Source: Vibrio sp. BS-M-Sm-2
GTDB lineage: Bacteria > Pseudomonadota > Gammaproteobacteria > Enterobacterales > Vibrionaceae
Direction: 5' to 3'
DNA: 64,000 nucleotides
Assembly: GCF_041504345.1 (NCBI RefSeq)
Contig: NZ_CP167895.1
Coordinates: 1,736,001-1,800,000, forward strand
Part shown: piece by piece, positions 38,036-47,160 of the stretch
Layout: every line of letters starts with the position of its first letter
Numbering within the stretch: position 1 is the first letter of the stretch
Position numbers and translations under genes: made by a program
Notes under the pieces: generated by a model
What the model was told of the DNA's origin: nothing
Database searches by the model: none
Seen by the model: the letters and a program-made list of their open reading frames with translations, nothing else

Positions 38036-38959
38036 TTGAGTCGTTGGATAGTTAGCACTTCATTATTGGCATCACTCGCTACCCACTCTGCCCTCGCGGA
38101 GGAAAAGGACGAGTGTCACAGCCAGCCGCTGGAAGACACACGTGTCGAGAAAGCCTATCACTTCCTAAACAGCAGGTTTTGTCAGCCCGCAATCTGGTTC
38201 GATAGCTTCTTTGTTGATGACCGTATTACGGAAGATGCTAGAGCTGGGACCTCGGTGCGTTGGTACAATGATTTCATCTATTCTGAAGGTGGTGACCTTG
38301 ATTATTCCACCAAACTCAATGCACGCTTGCATTTACCCTTTGTCAGTAAAAGGCTTAAGCTAATCTACGAGTCTGTCAGCGATGAAGAATTCTTGGATTT
38401 TTTTCCAAATGATTCAGATGAATTGGAAAGTGCGTTAGGCCTGCGTTACGACGCCTATGCCAAGGGTTATAGCAGCTTCAATATTAAGGCGACACTAAAA
38501 CCACGCATTGAAGCTCGCTACCGTTTTACCTACCCTCTCACCACAGATGCAGTATTCCGGCTAACCCAACGTCTATATCAAGAAAAACAAGAGACGGGCG
38601 AAATCACTGACATCGATTTTGATCTTTCCTTAAGTGATGATTTCTTGGCTCGATGGTCAAGCTTTGCGGGGTACAACGACGATCTTAAAGGTTGGAACTA
38701 TGGTACGGGATTAACCTTGTATCACTACCTTTCTCAAGACCAGGCGCTGCAATATAGCGCCACGATTAATGCAACAGATGAGCCTTATAATCATTACGAA
38801 TACGCTCAAGTTTCGATTACCTACCGACAAAATGTATGGAAAGAGTGGCTGTTCTACGAACTCACTCCTCGTTATCAATGGGAACGAGAGCCCAATGAGA
38901 AACATACCGAAGAAGCGAACATCACCCTTCGGCTTGAAGTCCTGTTTAACAATGTCTAG
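38036..38959 (+). CDS. Hypothetical exported beta-rich protein
   Basis: 307 residues from TTG 38036 (AGG six bases upstream), with a signal peptide cleaved at SALA. The mature part has two early cysteines (C27, C49) and then long amphipathic beta strands rich in Tyr/Arg/Asp (LRYDAYAKGY, KPRIEARYRFTYPLTTDAVFRLTQRLYQ), ending ITLRLEVLFNNV. This looks like a small outer-membrane barrel. No family recognised. It is single, between yiaY and a bidirectional terminator. Confidence 0.7.
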   Translation: MSRWIVSTSLLASLATHSALAEEKDECHSQPLEDTRVEKAYHFLNSRFCQPAIWFDSFFVDDRITEDARAGTSVRWYNDFIYSEGGDLDYSTKLNARLHLPFVSKRLKLIYESVSDEEFLDFFPNDSDELESALGLRYDAYAKGYSSFNIKATLKPRIEARYRFTYPLTTDAVFRLTQRLYQEKQETGEITDIDFDLSLSDDFLARWSSFAGYNDDLKGWNYGTGLTLYHYLSQDQALQYSATINATDEPYNHYEYAQVSITYRQNVWKEWLFYELTPRYQWEREPNEKHTEEANITLRLEVLFNNV

Positions 38960-39021
38960 CTCAAGCACGTTTAGTTATTGTTTGTGATATGAGCATCGAG
39001 AGATAAAAACAGAAGCACAAA

Positions 39022-39047
39022 AAAAGCACATCATGCGATGTGCTTTT
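39022..39047. terminator. Bidirectional terminator before yccF
   Basis: AAAAGCACATC and complement around ATGC, 11-bp perfect stem, between two convergent genes. Confidence 0.82.
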
Positions 39048-39074
39048 CAATTCTATAAAGCTCAAATTGAAGCC

Positions 39075-39509
39075 TTAACCTTTATAATTTCTCACTCGTG
39101 CCGCTTCTGCTTCACGTTTATCGACAACCGTCTTACCGATTGGCGCCAACGAGATAACCGCTAGTTTAAGGTGTTGAATCGCGAACGGAATACCGATGAT
39201 GGTAATGAAACAAGCCACAGCTGACATGATGTGACCAATAGCCAGCCAGATACCCGCAAACAAGAACCAAATAATGTTACCAATCACACCTAGCGGACTC
39301 GTGCCAATGTCCATTTCATTGGTCAGCTCATCACGAGAAATTGCTTCCTGACCAAATGGGAAGAATGAGAAGTTACCCATAACAAAACATGCTCTGCCCC
39401 ATGGAATACCAACGATGGTTAGGAATGCGAGCAGTCCGAAGAACCACCAAGCTAGCCCCATAAATACGCCACCGAACAGAAACCAAATGATGTTTCCTAT
39501 TGTTTTCAT
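39075..39509 (-). CDS. yccF: YccF domain-containing inner-membrane protein
   Basis: 144 residues made of two YccF repeats, each with the signature IGNIIWFLFGG/AG and a hydrophobic segment (ITI/LTIVGIPWG, ITIIGIPFAIQ). E. coli YccF is similar in size (148). Function unknown; in E. coli it neighbours yccS, but here yccS is 15 kb away. GGAGAATACAGA precedes ATG. Confidence 0.92.
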   Translation of the reverse strand: MKTIGNIIWFLFGGVFMGLAWWFFGLLAFLTIVGIPWGRACFVMGNFSFFPFGQEAISRDELTNEMDIGTSPLGVIGNIIWFLFAGIWLAIGHIMSAVACFITIIGIPFAIQHLKLAVISLAPIGKTVVDKREAEAARVRNYKG

Positions 39510-39743
39510 TCTGTATTCTCCAAATCTTTGAATGCTGTTTATTTAATATGCCGAGTAAGGCATTGATTGTTGTAATAGGTTCATTATTGTTGAACCTTTA
39601 TGAACCGTTTATGAATCACTTACATTTTATGTGATTGATACACGCCACGAAACGCCAAATCCGCATAGGGCAATTTGAATTTATTTGATACCATTCAGTT
39701 ATCACCTAAGCACCGACTCAACAACGAATTTAAGGCCGAATCT

Positions 39744-39869
39744 ATGAACAATACAGAGCAACCTAAAAAGAAAATGAAGAATTGGGTGCCTATCGTCTTC
39801 TTCGGACTTCTAAGCACAGTTCCAGTATTCATGTTCCTAGTCGACGTCTACATCAACCAGTATATGTAA
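39744..39869 (+). CDS. Small single-span membrane protein, 41 residues
   Basis: ATG 39744 has AAGG nine bases upstream. Lys-rich head (EQPKKKMKNW) followed by one hydrophobic helix (VPIVFFGLLSTVPVFMFLVDVY). An upstream TTG at 39675 in frame is unlikely. Not recognised. A hairpin terminator follows within 25 bases, supporting a real transcription unit. Confidence 0.6.
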   Translation: MNNTEQPKKKMKNWVPIVFFGLLSTVPVFMFLVDVYINQYM

Positions 39870-39892
39870 CAGAACCGTCATCCTAGCTGCAT

Positions 39893-39927
39893 AAATGGAT
39901 ACCGGACCAACGGTCTGTATCCATTTC
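39893..39927. terminator. Hairpin terminator between convergent genes
   Basis: AAATGGATAC...GGACC pairs with GGTC...GTATCCATTT around AAC, with one internal mismatch region. Lies between the 41-residue gene and the aldolase-like gene. Confidence 0.65.
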
Positions 39928-39964
39928 CACTAGATCATTTCTTCCGCAGTCAGCTCTTCTGTAA

Positions 39965-41041
39965 TCAAATCAGCTCTTCGTTAATCAAATCAAGAATGTC
40001 GATCAACTCATGATCAGGCAGATTTAATAAGTTATCCCCTACATACCACTCAATTTTACATTGGTTTGGCAATTCGCTAATCGCTGGATTTCCTATCCAA
40101 ATCTTATGCTTCTTAGCTATATTGTCGCGCAGGATAATGCCATCCTCAAAACTCACGGGTAAATAGAGGTGAAGCATGTTTACTTGGGGTTGCTGCGGGT
40201 TCACTTTGAACTGAGGGTAATCTTGTAGGATTTGATAAACCTGTTTGGTGCGTTCGTATAAAGCAGGCATCAGTTCTAATCGCTCATCAAACTGCATTGC
40301 AGCTGAAACCACATAAGGCGTTCGATGATAAACATTGCCACCTTGACGCTTCATCCACGCAGATGCTTTCGCTACAAAGGCTTTATCGCCTAGCAGCAAC
40401 GAACCGCCAAGACCATTGAGACCTTTATACAGTGAAACGTAAGCACTACCGAAACCCTTAGAAATCTCACTGTATGACTTTTGATAATACGCGCCACACT
40501 CCCACAAACGCGCACCATCCATATGAAGGTGGATCGATTGTTCTTTGCAGTACTGCTTGATCGCTTCAAGCTCTTCCCACTCAGGTAATTGACCGCCAAT
40601 TTCTCGCATGGGCAACTCATACAGCGCCGCCGCGATTTCATCTGGCCACGCCTTCAGGTCATCAACAGTCCAAGTGCGAAAAACGTTGCCGACTGGAAGC
40701 ACGTTGAAGCGATTTTGGAGCTGATACCCTTGGCGTTCATGGCGCATAATATGGCTGGATTCGTGCATCGCCACTACTGGGTTTCTTTTTTCTTGGCAAG
40801 CAATCTCTAACGCTGTCGGTTGATTCATTGTGCCAGTAATCACAAACACGGCGGCCTCATAGCCGAGCAAATCAGCCACTTTGTTTTCAAAACTCTCAAT
40901 AAAATCGCCATCACCATAGGTGTCGTGCGCCACATCATGTGTTTCGCACCATTCAGCCATTTGCGCGAAGGTTTGGGCTGGTGTTGGATCGAAGTGGCCA
41001 GAAAGCAGCAAATTACATTGTTGACGCAAGTCCGTGCTCAT
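39965..41041 (-). CDS. Threonine aldolase / beta-eliminating lyase family enzyme
   Basis: About 358 residues, PLP-dependent fold type I. HDTYGDGDFIESFENKVADLLG at the N-terminus and HLHMDGARLWE (Asp contacting the PLP ring) are family hallmarks; the PLP lysine is in VSLYKGLNGLGG. ATG 41041 follows AAAGGAAAAGGT and gives the right length; an in-frame ATG to 41122 adds an unlikely 27-residue leader. Low-specificity threonine aldolases split threonine to glycine and acetaldehyde. The end of the gene carries a 20-base tandem duplication. Confidence 0.85.
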   Translation of the reverse strand: MSTDLRQQCNLLLSGHFDPTPAQTFAQMAEWCETHDVAHDTYGDGDFIESFENKVADLLGYEAAVFVITGTMNQPTALEIACQEKRNPVVAMHESSHIMRHERQGYQLQNRFNVLPVGNVFRTWTVDDLKAWPDEIAAALYELPMREIGGQLPEWEELEAIKQYCKEQSIHLHMDGARLWECGAYYQKSYSEISKGFGSAYVSLYKGLNGLGGSLLLGDKAFVAKASAWMKRQGGNVYHRTPYVVSAAMQFDERLELMPALYERTKQVYQILQDYPQFKVNPQQPQVNMLHLYLPVSFEDGIILRDNIAKKHKIWIGNPAISELPNQCKIEWYVGDNLLNLPDHELIDILDLINEELI

Positions 41042-41344
41042 ACCTTTTCCTTTATTCATTGTCGTTCTATGTAGGGTGATTGAATTATTTACGTTAGCCT
41101 TCAACGGTGACATAAAGTGCACCTATTCGCTTTTATTATTAGCGAATAATTAGTTTTACTTAGTCATCGGCTGCGTATGCCGGAAATACTCAAGTGGACG
41201 GATGTTTTATATAATTAAGCACCTAAAAACACACGCATCTAACTAGATAAGTATGGGCTAATTCGTTGTTGTTCAACCATTCTTCTATTATTGTATATCT
41301 ATAATTCCAATAAATATTATTCGTTAATGGACAAAGAGGGCTAT
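41042..41344. promoter_or_regulatory. Divergent promoter region with an inverted repeat
   Basis: 303 bases between the aldolase-like gene and the kef operon. At 41124-41148 TATTCGCT and its exact complement are separated by nine bases, a plausible operator. No other structure seen. Confidence 0.4.
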
Positions 41345-41962
41345 ATGTCGAAAAATCGAGTCTTGGTGCTATTCGCCCACCCTTCTCAGCATCGCTCTGA
41401 AGCTAACAAGCCCTTATTTGAGCAAGCCAAGCACATTGATGGGGTAACCTGTGTCGATCTCTATGCAGAATATCCGACCTTCAAAATCAACATCGACCGA
41501 GAACAGAAACGCCTGTTAGAGCATGACATCATCATTTTTCAGTTCCCTTTGTATTGGTACTCAACACCGGCAATTCTTAAAGAATGGCAAGATCTTGTTC
41601 TTGAATATGGCTTCGCCTACGGTACCGATGGCAATGAACTACAGGGCAAAAACTTGTTATGTAGTATCACGGCAGGAGGCAAGAAAGATGCTTACCAAAG
41701 TGACGGTTACAATCATTTCACCATTCGAGAACTGCTTCATCCGATCGAACAAACCGCTTCTTTGTGTGGGATGACCTATCTCGCGCCCTTTGCGCTATTT
41801 GGCTCGCGTACCGCTTTGGAAGAGAATCGCATCCAAGAGCATGTCGATAACTATAAAGTACTGTTAGAGGCCTTGGTTGCCGGCAGGATCAATATCAAGA
41901 AAGCCAGCAAAGCAGAAAAGCTAAACCACTACGTAGAAGAACTAATGGCAGAGGTTAAATAA
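41345..41962 (+). CDS. KefF/KefG-like NAD(P)H quinone oxidoreductase, antiporter ancillary protein
   Basis: About 205 residues, flavodoxin-like fold: VLVLFAHPSQHRSEANKPL, then IIIFQFPLYWYSTPAILKEWQDLVLEYGFAYG, typical of KefF/KefG. In E. coli these proteins bind the Kef antiporter and are needed for full activity. ATG 41345 has AAGAGGGCTAT upstream. Its stop overlaps the next start (TAATG), so the two genes are translationally coupled. Confidence 0.88.
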   Translation: MSKNRVLVLFAHPSQHRSEANKPLFEQAKHIDGVTCVDLYAEYPTFKINIDREQKRLLEHDIIIFQFPLYWYSTPAILKEWQDLVLEYGFAYGTDGNELQGKNLLCSITAGGKKDAYQSDGYNHFTIRELLHPIEQTASLCGMTYLAPFALFGSRTALEENRIQEHVDNYKVLLEALVAGRINIKKASKAEKLNHYVEELMAEVK

Positions 41963-43887
41963 TGACGGGATATTTTCTACAAGCATTTATCTACTTAGTC
42001 GCAGCAGTCATTGCCGTACCTATTGCCAAAAGGCTTGGCCTTGGCTCTGTATTAGGTTATCTCATTGCTGGTGTTGTGATTGGTCCGATCATTGGCCTCG
42101 TGGGTGAAGAGACCACAACCATTCAACACTTTGCCGAGTTCGGTGTGGTCATGATGCTGTTCTTAGTCGGTCTTGAACTTGAGCCTAAAATGCTTTGGGC
42201 AATGAGAAATCGCCTTATGGGCCTGGGTGGTCTGCAAGTTGGTGGCACCACCGCAATTGTAATGGGTATTGCCCTCTTCTTCGGGCAACCTTGGACGATC
42301 GCGCTGACTATCGGTTTGATCTTCGCGCTGTCATCAACTGCGATTGTTCTCCAAACCTTTAATGAAAAAGGGCTATCTAAGACAGAAGGCGGCAAGAACG
42401 CTTTCTCAGTTTTACTGTTCCAAGATATTGCCGTCATCCCTATGTTGGCATTTATCCCTCTATTAGCATTACCAGAATTAATTGAAGCTGCACAAAGCGC
42501 GGTCGCTTCTGCTTCTGATCACCATGAAGAGTTAAGTCTTGTTGCTGGCCTGCCGGGTTGGGCTTATGGCCTTGTGATCACGGCATCTATCGCGATAGTT
42601 GTTGTCGGCGGGCACTTTTTGAGTCGTCCACTGTTCCGCTTTGTGGCAAGCTCAGGCCTGCGTGAAATCTTTACTGCAACCGCACTAATGTTGGTGATTG
42701 GTATTGCTGCATTAATGAGCCTAGTCGGCCTATCACCGGCTTTAGGTACTTTCCTTGCTGGTGTGGTATTGGCCAACAGTGAATTCCGCCACGAACTTGA
42801 GTCTAATATCGACCCGTTTAAAGGGCTGCTTCTTGGCTTGTTCTTCATTACCGTAGGTGCTGGCATCAACTTTGATGTTCTATTCAACGACTTTGGTTTG
42901 ATCATTGGCCTCACCCTTGGCGTTATGCTTCTTAAAGCCTTAGTACTATTTACGTTGGCGTTGATCTTCAAAATCAAAAACAGTGACCGTTGGCTGTTTA
43001 CATTGAGCTTGGCGCAAGCCGGTGAGTTTGGTTTTGTACTACTAAGCTTCTCAGCTCAAAACCACGTATTACCTGCTGACATCGTCCAAACATTGTCGCT
43101 GGTTGTGGCACTTTCAATGTTCCTAACACCAGGGCTGTTCATTCTATTTGATAAAGTGATTCTGCCACGTTACGAACAAAAATCTAACGACCGCGAAGAA
43201 GATACAATTGAAGAGAAAGGCACCGTTATCATTGCGGGCATTGGCCGATTCGGCCAGATTGTTAACCGCTTATTGGTGTCGAATGATGTCAATACTGTGG
43301 TTCTGGATCACCAAGCCAACCAAGTAGATTTATTACGCTCCATCAATATCAAATCTTACTTTGGTGATGCGACTCGTCACGACTTATTGCATACCGCCGG
43401 AATCGAAGAAGCCGCAATGCTAGTAGTAGCGATCGATAACCAAGACTCAAGCGTTGAATTAGTGAAGTACGTTAAACACACCTACCCTAAAGTGAAAATC
43501 TTAGCCCGCGCATTCGACCGTGGTCATAGTTATCGCTTACGAGAAGTAGGTGCAGATTTTGTGGAATCAGAAACGTATCACTCGGCGCTGGAAATGGGCG
43601 CAGAAGCCTTGCGCTCTTTAGGGCACCACCCATTCTTCGTCGAGCAGCAAAAATCGACGTATCAACGTGTTGAAAGCCGTAAGTCTGAAAAGCTCTACCA
43701 AGCTTGGTCTGAAGCGGAAGAAAACCCACGCTACGACAACAATTACCGACAAATCTTTATTCATCTAGAAGAAGCGATGAAAGAAGATATGAAAAAAGAC
43801 CGCTCAGATAAGCACTCTCGCTCGGAACGTGGTTGGACACCGCCACCGAAAGGCTATGCCGACGGCTTTGAGGAAGAAGAAAGCTAA
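41962..43887 (+). CDS. KefB/KefC-family K+/H+ antiporter (CPA2)
   Basis: 641 residues. A 12-13 helix CPA2 exchanger domain (about 1-385) with GVVMMLFLVGLELEP and LGTFLAGVVLANSEFRHELESNIDPFKGLLLGLFFI, then a TrkA-N/RCK domain (IIAGIGRFGQIVNRLL, about 415-535) that binds NAD and glutathione adducts in Kef proteins. The Kef role is potassium efflux and acidification for protection against electrophiles such as methylglyoxal. The tail is charged and low complexity. Confidence 0.92.
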   Translation: MTGYFLQAFIYLVAAVIAVPIAKRLGLGSVLGYLIAGVVIGPIIGLVGEETTTIQHFAEFGVVMMLFLVGLELEPKMLWAMRNRLMGLGGLQVGGTTAIVMGIALFFGQPWTIALTIGLIFALSSTAIVLQTFNEKGLSKTEGGKNAFSVLLFQDIAVIPMLAFIPLLALPELIEAAQSAVASASDHHEELSLVAGLPGWAYGLVITASIAIVVVGGHFLSRPLFRFVASSGLREIFTATALMLVIGIAALMSLVGLSPALGTFLAGVVLANSEFRHELESNIDPFKGLLLGLFFITVGAGINFDVLFNDFGLIIGLTLGVMLLKALVLFTLALIFKIKNSDRWLFTLSLAQAGEFGFVLLSFSAQNHVLPADIVQTLSLVVALSMFLTPGLFILFDKVILPRYEQKSNDREEDTIEEKGTVIIAGIGRFGQIVNRLLVSNDVNTVVLDHQANQVDLLRSINIKSYFGDATRHDLLHTAGIEEAAMLVVAIDNQDSSVELVKYVKHTYPKVKILARAFDRGHSYRLREVGADFVESETYHSALEMGAEALRSLGHHPFFVEQQKSTYQRVESRKSEKLYQAWSEAEENPRYDNNYRQIFIHLEEAMKEDMKKDRSDKHSRSERGWTPPPKGYADGFEEEES

Positions 43888-44416
43888 GCGAAAATTCTAA
43901 TAAACACTCTAAGTTACCATTCAAAAAGCGGCTCTCGAGCCGCTTTTTCATTGTCTAGACACAAACAGCGCGACCAATGAAGCCAAATCACTAGACCTAA
44001 ATCAGATGAACCACGAGATTTATGTGATCCAGTTATAATTTTCAATCTCAAGCTACCCGTCAAAAATGAATTCAGTTTTTACAATTATGAAACATTACCT
44101 CATTGCATAAACCATACCTTAAGAAGGGTTATATATGCACTCATTTTAGCGACTCACTTACCCGCTAAAATCGAAATGACCAGTTTCAGGGGTTTGAATA
44201 ACATTGCATATATCAAAATTAGCCTGTCTCATCCCAACGAAATCATTCACAAAACCAATAAATTACGCACAGCATTCACAAATATAAGCCATTTGAGTTA
44301 ACACAAACGTTTCAAAGTATGTCTATCGTTACAATTTGTAACGAGTGGAAGTTATCGGTATAGTCCTGCAATTCAAAAAGTGAGACCTTTGCGCTCACCT
44401 TAAAGGAGATATAATA
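43888..44416. other. Intergenic region between kef operon and DUF819 gene
   Basis: 529 bases. The first 65 hold the kef terminator. The rest is AT-rich with a CRP half-site-like TTATGTGATC at about 44020 but no full dyad, and no ORF with a ribosome site. Likely a long leader or promoter for the DUF819 gene. Confidence 0.4.
43923..43949 (+). terminator. Terminator after the kef operon
   Basis: AAAAAGCGGCTC and complement meeting at TCGA, GC-rich stem, then TTTTTC. Confidence 0.87.
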
Positions 44417-45640
44417 ATGATTACTAATGATGCTGTAATAATGGGCATGTTAGCTGTTATTCTTGGCGGTGTTTTTATCACGGAAAGTAGCCAAAATAGC
44501 GCACTGAAAAAATTCTACTCGTTCGTTCCGGGTCTATTGCTCTGTTACTTTGTTCCTTCATTGTTGAACAGCTTCGGCATCATTGATGCGTCAAACTCCA
44601 AGCTATACTTCGTAGCAAGTCGCTACCTACTGCCAAGTGCATTAGTTCTTCTGATCATCTCAGCTGACCTTCGTAAAATCTTTGGTCTTGGCTCTAAAGC
44701 CGTGATCATGTTCTTAACGGGTACTGCCGGCATCATCATTGGTGGCCCATTAGCGATTCTGATTATCGATCAAGTTAACCCTGATCTTGTTTCGGGCGAC
44801 GTATGGCGTGGCCTAACGACTGTTGCCGGTTCTTGGATCGGTGGCGGTGCTAACCAAGCGGCAATGAAAGAAGTGTTCGAGGTTGATGACCAACTGTTCT
44901 CTGCGATGATTACGGTAGACGTTATCTGTGCAAACATTTGGATGGCTGTGTTGCTTATCATGGCGGGTCGTCAGAAGAAGATTGATGCTTGGCTTAAAGC
45001 AGACACTTCATCAATCGAAGAGCTAAAAGAGACGGTATCTAAATACCAAGAAGAGAACGCTCGCCCAACGACGACAACTGATCTAATGAAGATCACTGCG
45101 ATTGCCTTTGGTTTGACTGGTCTAGCTCACTTGTTCAGTGACCTTATCGCACCTTGGATCTCGACCAACGCTCCGGAACTTGCGAAATACAGCCTGACAT
45201 CTGGCTTCTTCTGGTTAATCGTTATGGTAACGACGTTCGCTCTTATCGCTTCATGCTTTAAGTCGACACGCAGCCTTGAGCACAGTGGCGCGTCTAAAGT
45301 AGGTTCTGCGTTCATCTACATCTTAGTTGCGACTATCGGTATGCAGATGGATATTACCGCAATCTTGGACAACCCTGGTTACTTCTTCATTGGTATCACA
45401 TGGCTAACTATCCACGCTCTACTTATGATTGCGATGGCGAAGCTAATCCGTGCTCCACTGTTCTTCATGGCAGTCGGTAGCCAAGCTAACGTAGGTGGCG
45501 CGGCATCGGCTCCTATCGTAGCGGCGGCATTCCACCCAGCATTGGCACCAGTAGGTATCCTGATGGCGGTATTGGGTTACGCTCTAGGCACATACGGCGC
45601 TTACATTTGTGGCCTTATCATGCAGGCTGCGGCGGGTTAA
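44417..45640 (+). CDS. DUF819 family membrane protein
   Basis: 407 residues with about ten hydrophobic helices, split by a charged loop near residues 190-215. Motif AGSWIGGGANQAAMKEVF and the late GSQANVGGAASAPIVAAAFHPALAPVG are diagnostic for DUF819 (YjcL-like) proteins, predicted transporters of unknown substrate. AAAGGAGAT lies eight bases before ATG, a very strong site, and codon use is highly biased. Followed by a terminator. Confidence 0.9.
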   Translation: MITNDAVIMGMLAVILGGVFITESSQNSALKKFYSFVPGLLLCYFVPSLLNSFGIIDASNSKLYFVASRYLLPSALVLLIISADLRKIFGLGSKAVIMFLTGTAGIIIGGPLAILIIDQVNPDLVSGDVWRGLTTVAGSWIGGGANQAAMKEVFEVDDQLFSAMITVDVICANIWMAVLLIMAGRQKKIDAWLKADTSSIEELKETVSKYQEENARPTTTTDLMKITAIAFGLTGLAHLFSDLIAPWISTNAPELAKYSLTSGFFWLIVMVTTFALIASCFKSTRSLEHSGASKVGSAFIYILVATIGMQMDITAILDNPGYFFIGITWLTIHALLMIAMAKLIRAPLFFMAVGSQANVGGAASAPIVAAAFHPALAPVGILMAVLGYALGTYGAYICGLIMQAAAG

Positions 45641-45664
45641 TCGAAGCTCACTAACCGAATAACA

Positions 45665-45696
45665 CAAAGGCAGAACGATGATCGTTTTGCCTTTTT
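45665..45696 (+). terminator. Terminator after the DUF819 gene
   Basis: AAAGGCA(g)AACGAT pairs with ATCGTT(t)TGCCTTT, then TT; one symmetric mismatch. Confidence 0.8.
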
Positions 45697-45720
45697 CATT
45701 TCTACTCTTTCACACTTAAA

Positions 45721-46581
45721 TTAATCAAACAAAGACGCCAGTTTATTTTCCACTACCGGGCTAATGTTGAAGCTCAACATAAAGTCTGGACGCGTATTTT
45801 CATCTTTCTCGATATAGTAATTAGCTTCAATGCCAAACTTCCAAGGACGACCATTCAAAACGGTTGTTTTACTCACGCTAATATTCAACGGAATCTCAGC
45901 CTGATCTTTATTCCAATCGTAGGACAGTGTCGGCGCTGACCCTACCGTCCACCCTCCTTCCAATAATTCCACCCAAAATAGCTGCGTAGACGTCTTGTTG
46001 ATACGAGTATCAGAGTGATCCGCCCCTTTTCCAGACACGCCATAAAGGTGGCTTGGGAACACACCTACAACTCGTTCAGCGCTCACTTTGCCGTACATAA
46101 ACTCAGGGCCGACAGCAAATTGGTCTGCAGTGAGCTCACTGCTACCCGTTGGTAAAGAAGCAAACAGGCCAAAAGCAGCAATAGTCCCACCTTCCATTTT
46201 GGGCGCATAGACTAGATCGAAAGAAATGTCGCTCACTCCTGACTGATCCATATGTTGGGAACTTGTCGGCGTATTCACATTGAAATCATTCTGAACATAA
46301 GAAATAGCAGGACGGAAGATGACTTTGTCGCCATTATCCATAGGGAAAGGAAGAGTTGGTTGTAACACTGTGGCGAAGCTGTCTCCTCCCCCGTCATAAC
46401 CACCGGAGTATTGGAGCTTTAAGTTAAGGCTCGCGTAAGCCGTGTTAGGGTTTGCAAGTTCCTTTGCTGCCTTTTCTGCTGCTTGGTTGCTATTACCTTC
46501 CGAGATAGTGGTATTAGCGGTCGCAAAATTCGGCGTTAATAATATTCCAGTTATTATCAGTGCAAGTGGTTTACTAGCCAT
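45721..46581 (-). CDS. Hypothetical outer-membrane transporter-like protein
   Basis: 286 residues with a signal peptide (MASKPLALIITGILLTPNFATA). The mature protein alternates beta strands and Gly/Asp turns (LQYSGGYDGGGDSF, VIFRPAISYVQNDF, FGIEANYYIE) and resembles the MetA-pathway/phenol-degradation porin-like family, but the match is only in style. AAAGAGGGCTTCA before ATG is a good ribosome site. It is the last intact backbone gene before the island. Confidence 0.65.
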   Translation of the reverse strand: MASKPLALIITGILLTPNFATANTTISEGNSNQAAEKAAKELANPNTAYASLNLKLQYSGGYDGGGDSFATVLQPTLPFPMDNGDKVIFRPAISYVQNDFNVNTPTSSQHMDQSGVSDISFDLVYAPKMEGGTIAAFGLFASLPTGSSELTADQFAVGPEFMYGKVSAERVVGVFPSHLYGVSGKGADHSDTRINKTSTQLFWVELLEGGWTVGSAPTLSYDWNKDQAEIPLNISVSKTTVLNGRPWKFGIEANYYIEKDENTRPDFMLSFNISPVVENKLASLFD

Positions 46582-46692
46582 TGAAGCCCTCTTTAAAAAT
46601 TAAACGCAGTGTATTGCGCGTATTTTAAAGATTGCAGGTATTCAAAATAGCCATTCAGCGACATCAAGAATTAATCGGTTCCTAGAAAACAA

Positions 46693-46722
46693 AAAATGCC
46701 CCAAATCTCTTTGGGGCATTTT
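46693..46722 (-). terminator. Native terminator of tdh
   Basis: AAAATGCCCCAAA and complement around TCTC, 13 bp perfect, T-rich exit on the minus strand. It sits just past the tdh stop. Confidence 0.85.
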
Positions 46723-46757
46723 CATTGTAGAACTAGCTAAGGGTCTCTCCTATTTGC

Positions 46758-46892
46758 TTATTCCCAATCTAGGATTACTTTACCAGACATACCAGAACGC
46801 ATCATGTCGAAGCCTTTCTGGAAGTCGTCCACTTTGTAGTGGTGAGTAATGATTGGCGTTAGATCTAGGCCTGACTGGATTAGTGAAGCCAT
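46758..46892 (-). pseudogene. tdh: tdh 3' remnant (L-threonine 3-dehydrogenase, last 44 codons)
   Basis: The frame reads MASLIQSGLDLTPIITHHYK then VDDFQKGFDMMRSGMSGKVI and LDWE stop, the C-terminus of threonine 3-dehydrogenase. Upstream of the Met codon at 46892 the frame continues into unrelated AT-rich sequence, so about 300 residues are missing. Its own terminator is intact. This marks a breakpoint where the island DNA joined or replaced the gene. Confidence 0.88.
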
Positions 46893-46972
46893 TATATACA
46901 ATGGAAAATAAGTTATTTAGAAACATGAACTTGCAAACAATCAAATTTGATAATGGCGACATATTTTTCTCT

Positions 46973-47122
46973 CTAAGACAAAAACAATGCCAACAAGCCT
47001 AATTTTCTTCCGCCTTTACTTTTAGCTATCAGTTCTAAATGTTCTTGTAGCTTCTCAGGAGATTGAAAGGAAGCATGACAAATTTCATCCAGTCTATTTA
47101 TAGTAGATTTCAAGTTATTCAT
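46973..47122 (-). CDS. Small hypothetical protein, 49 residues
   Basis: ATG 47122 preceded by GGGGGAG; predicted helical peptide MNNLKSTINRLDEICHASFQ followed by a Lys/Gly patch and a hydrophobic end (LGLLALFLS). Lies between the tdh break and the KilA-N remnant on the same strand. Not recognised; may be a leftover of a phage or transposon. Confidence 0.4.
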   Translation of the reverse strand: MNNLKSTINRLDEICHASFQSPEKLQEHLELIAKSKGGRKLGLLALFLS

Positions 47123-47160
47123 CACTCCCCCATTAAGTTATTAAATATTAGTAATACTGA

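Noticed and set aside
46780..46962. 60-codon minus ORF covering the tdh remnant
   Set aside because: It is the wrong frame; the tdh C-terminus is read in another frame with clear homology.
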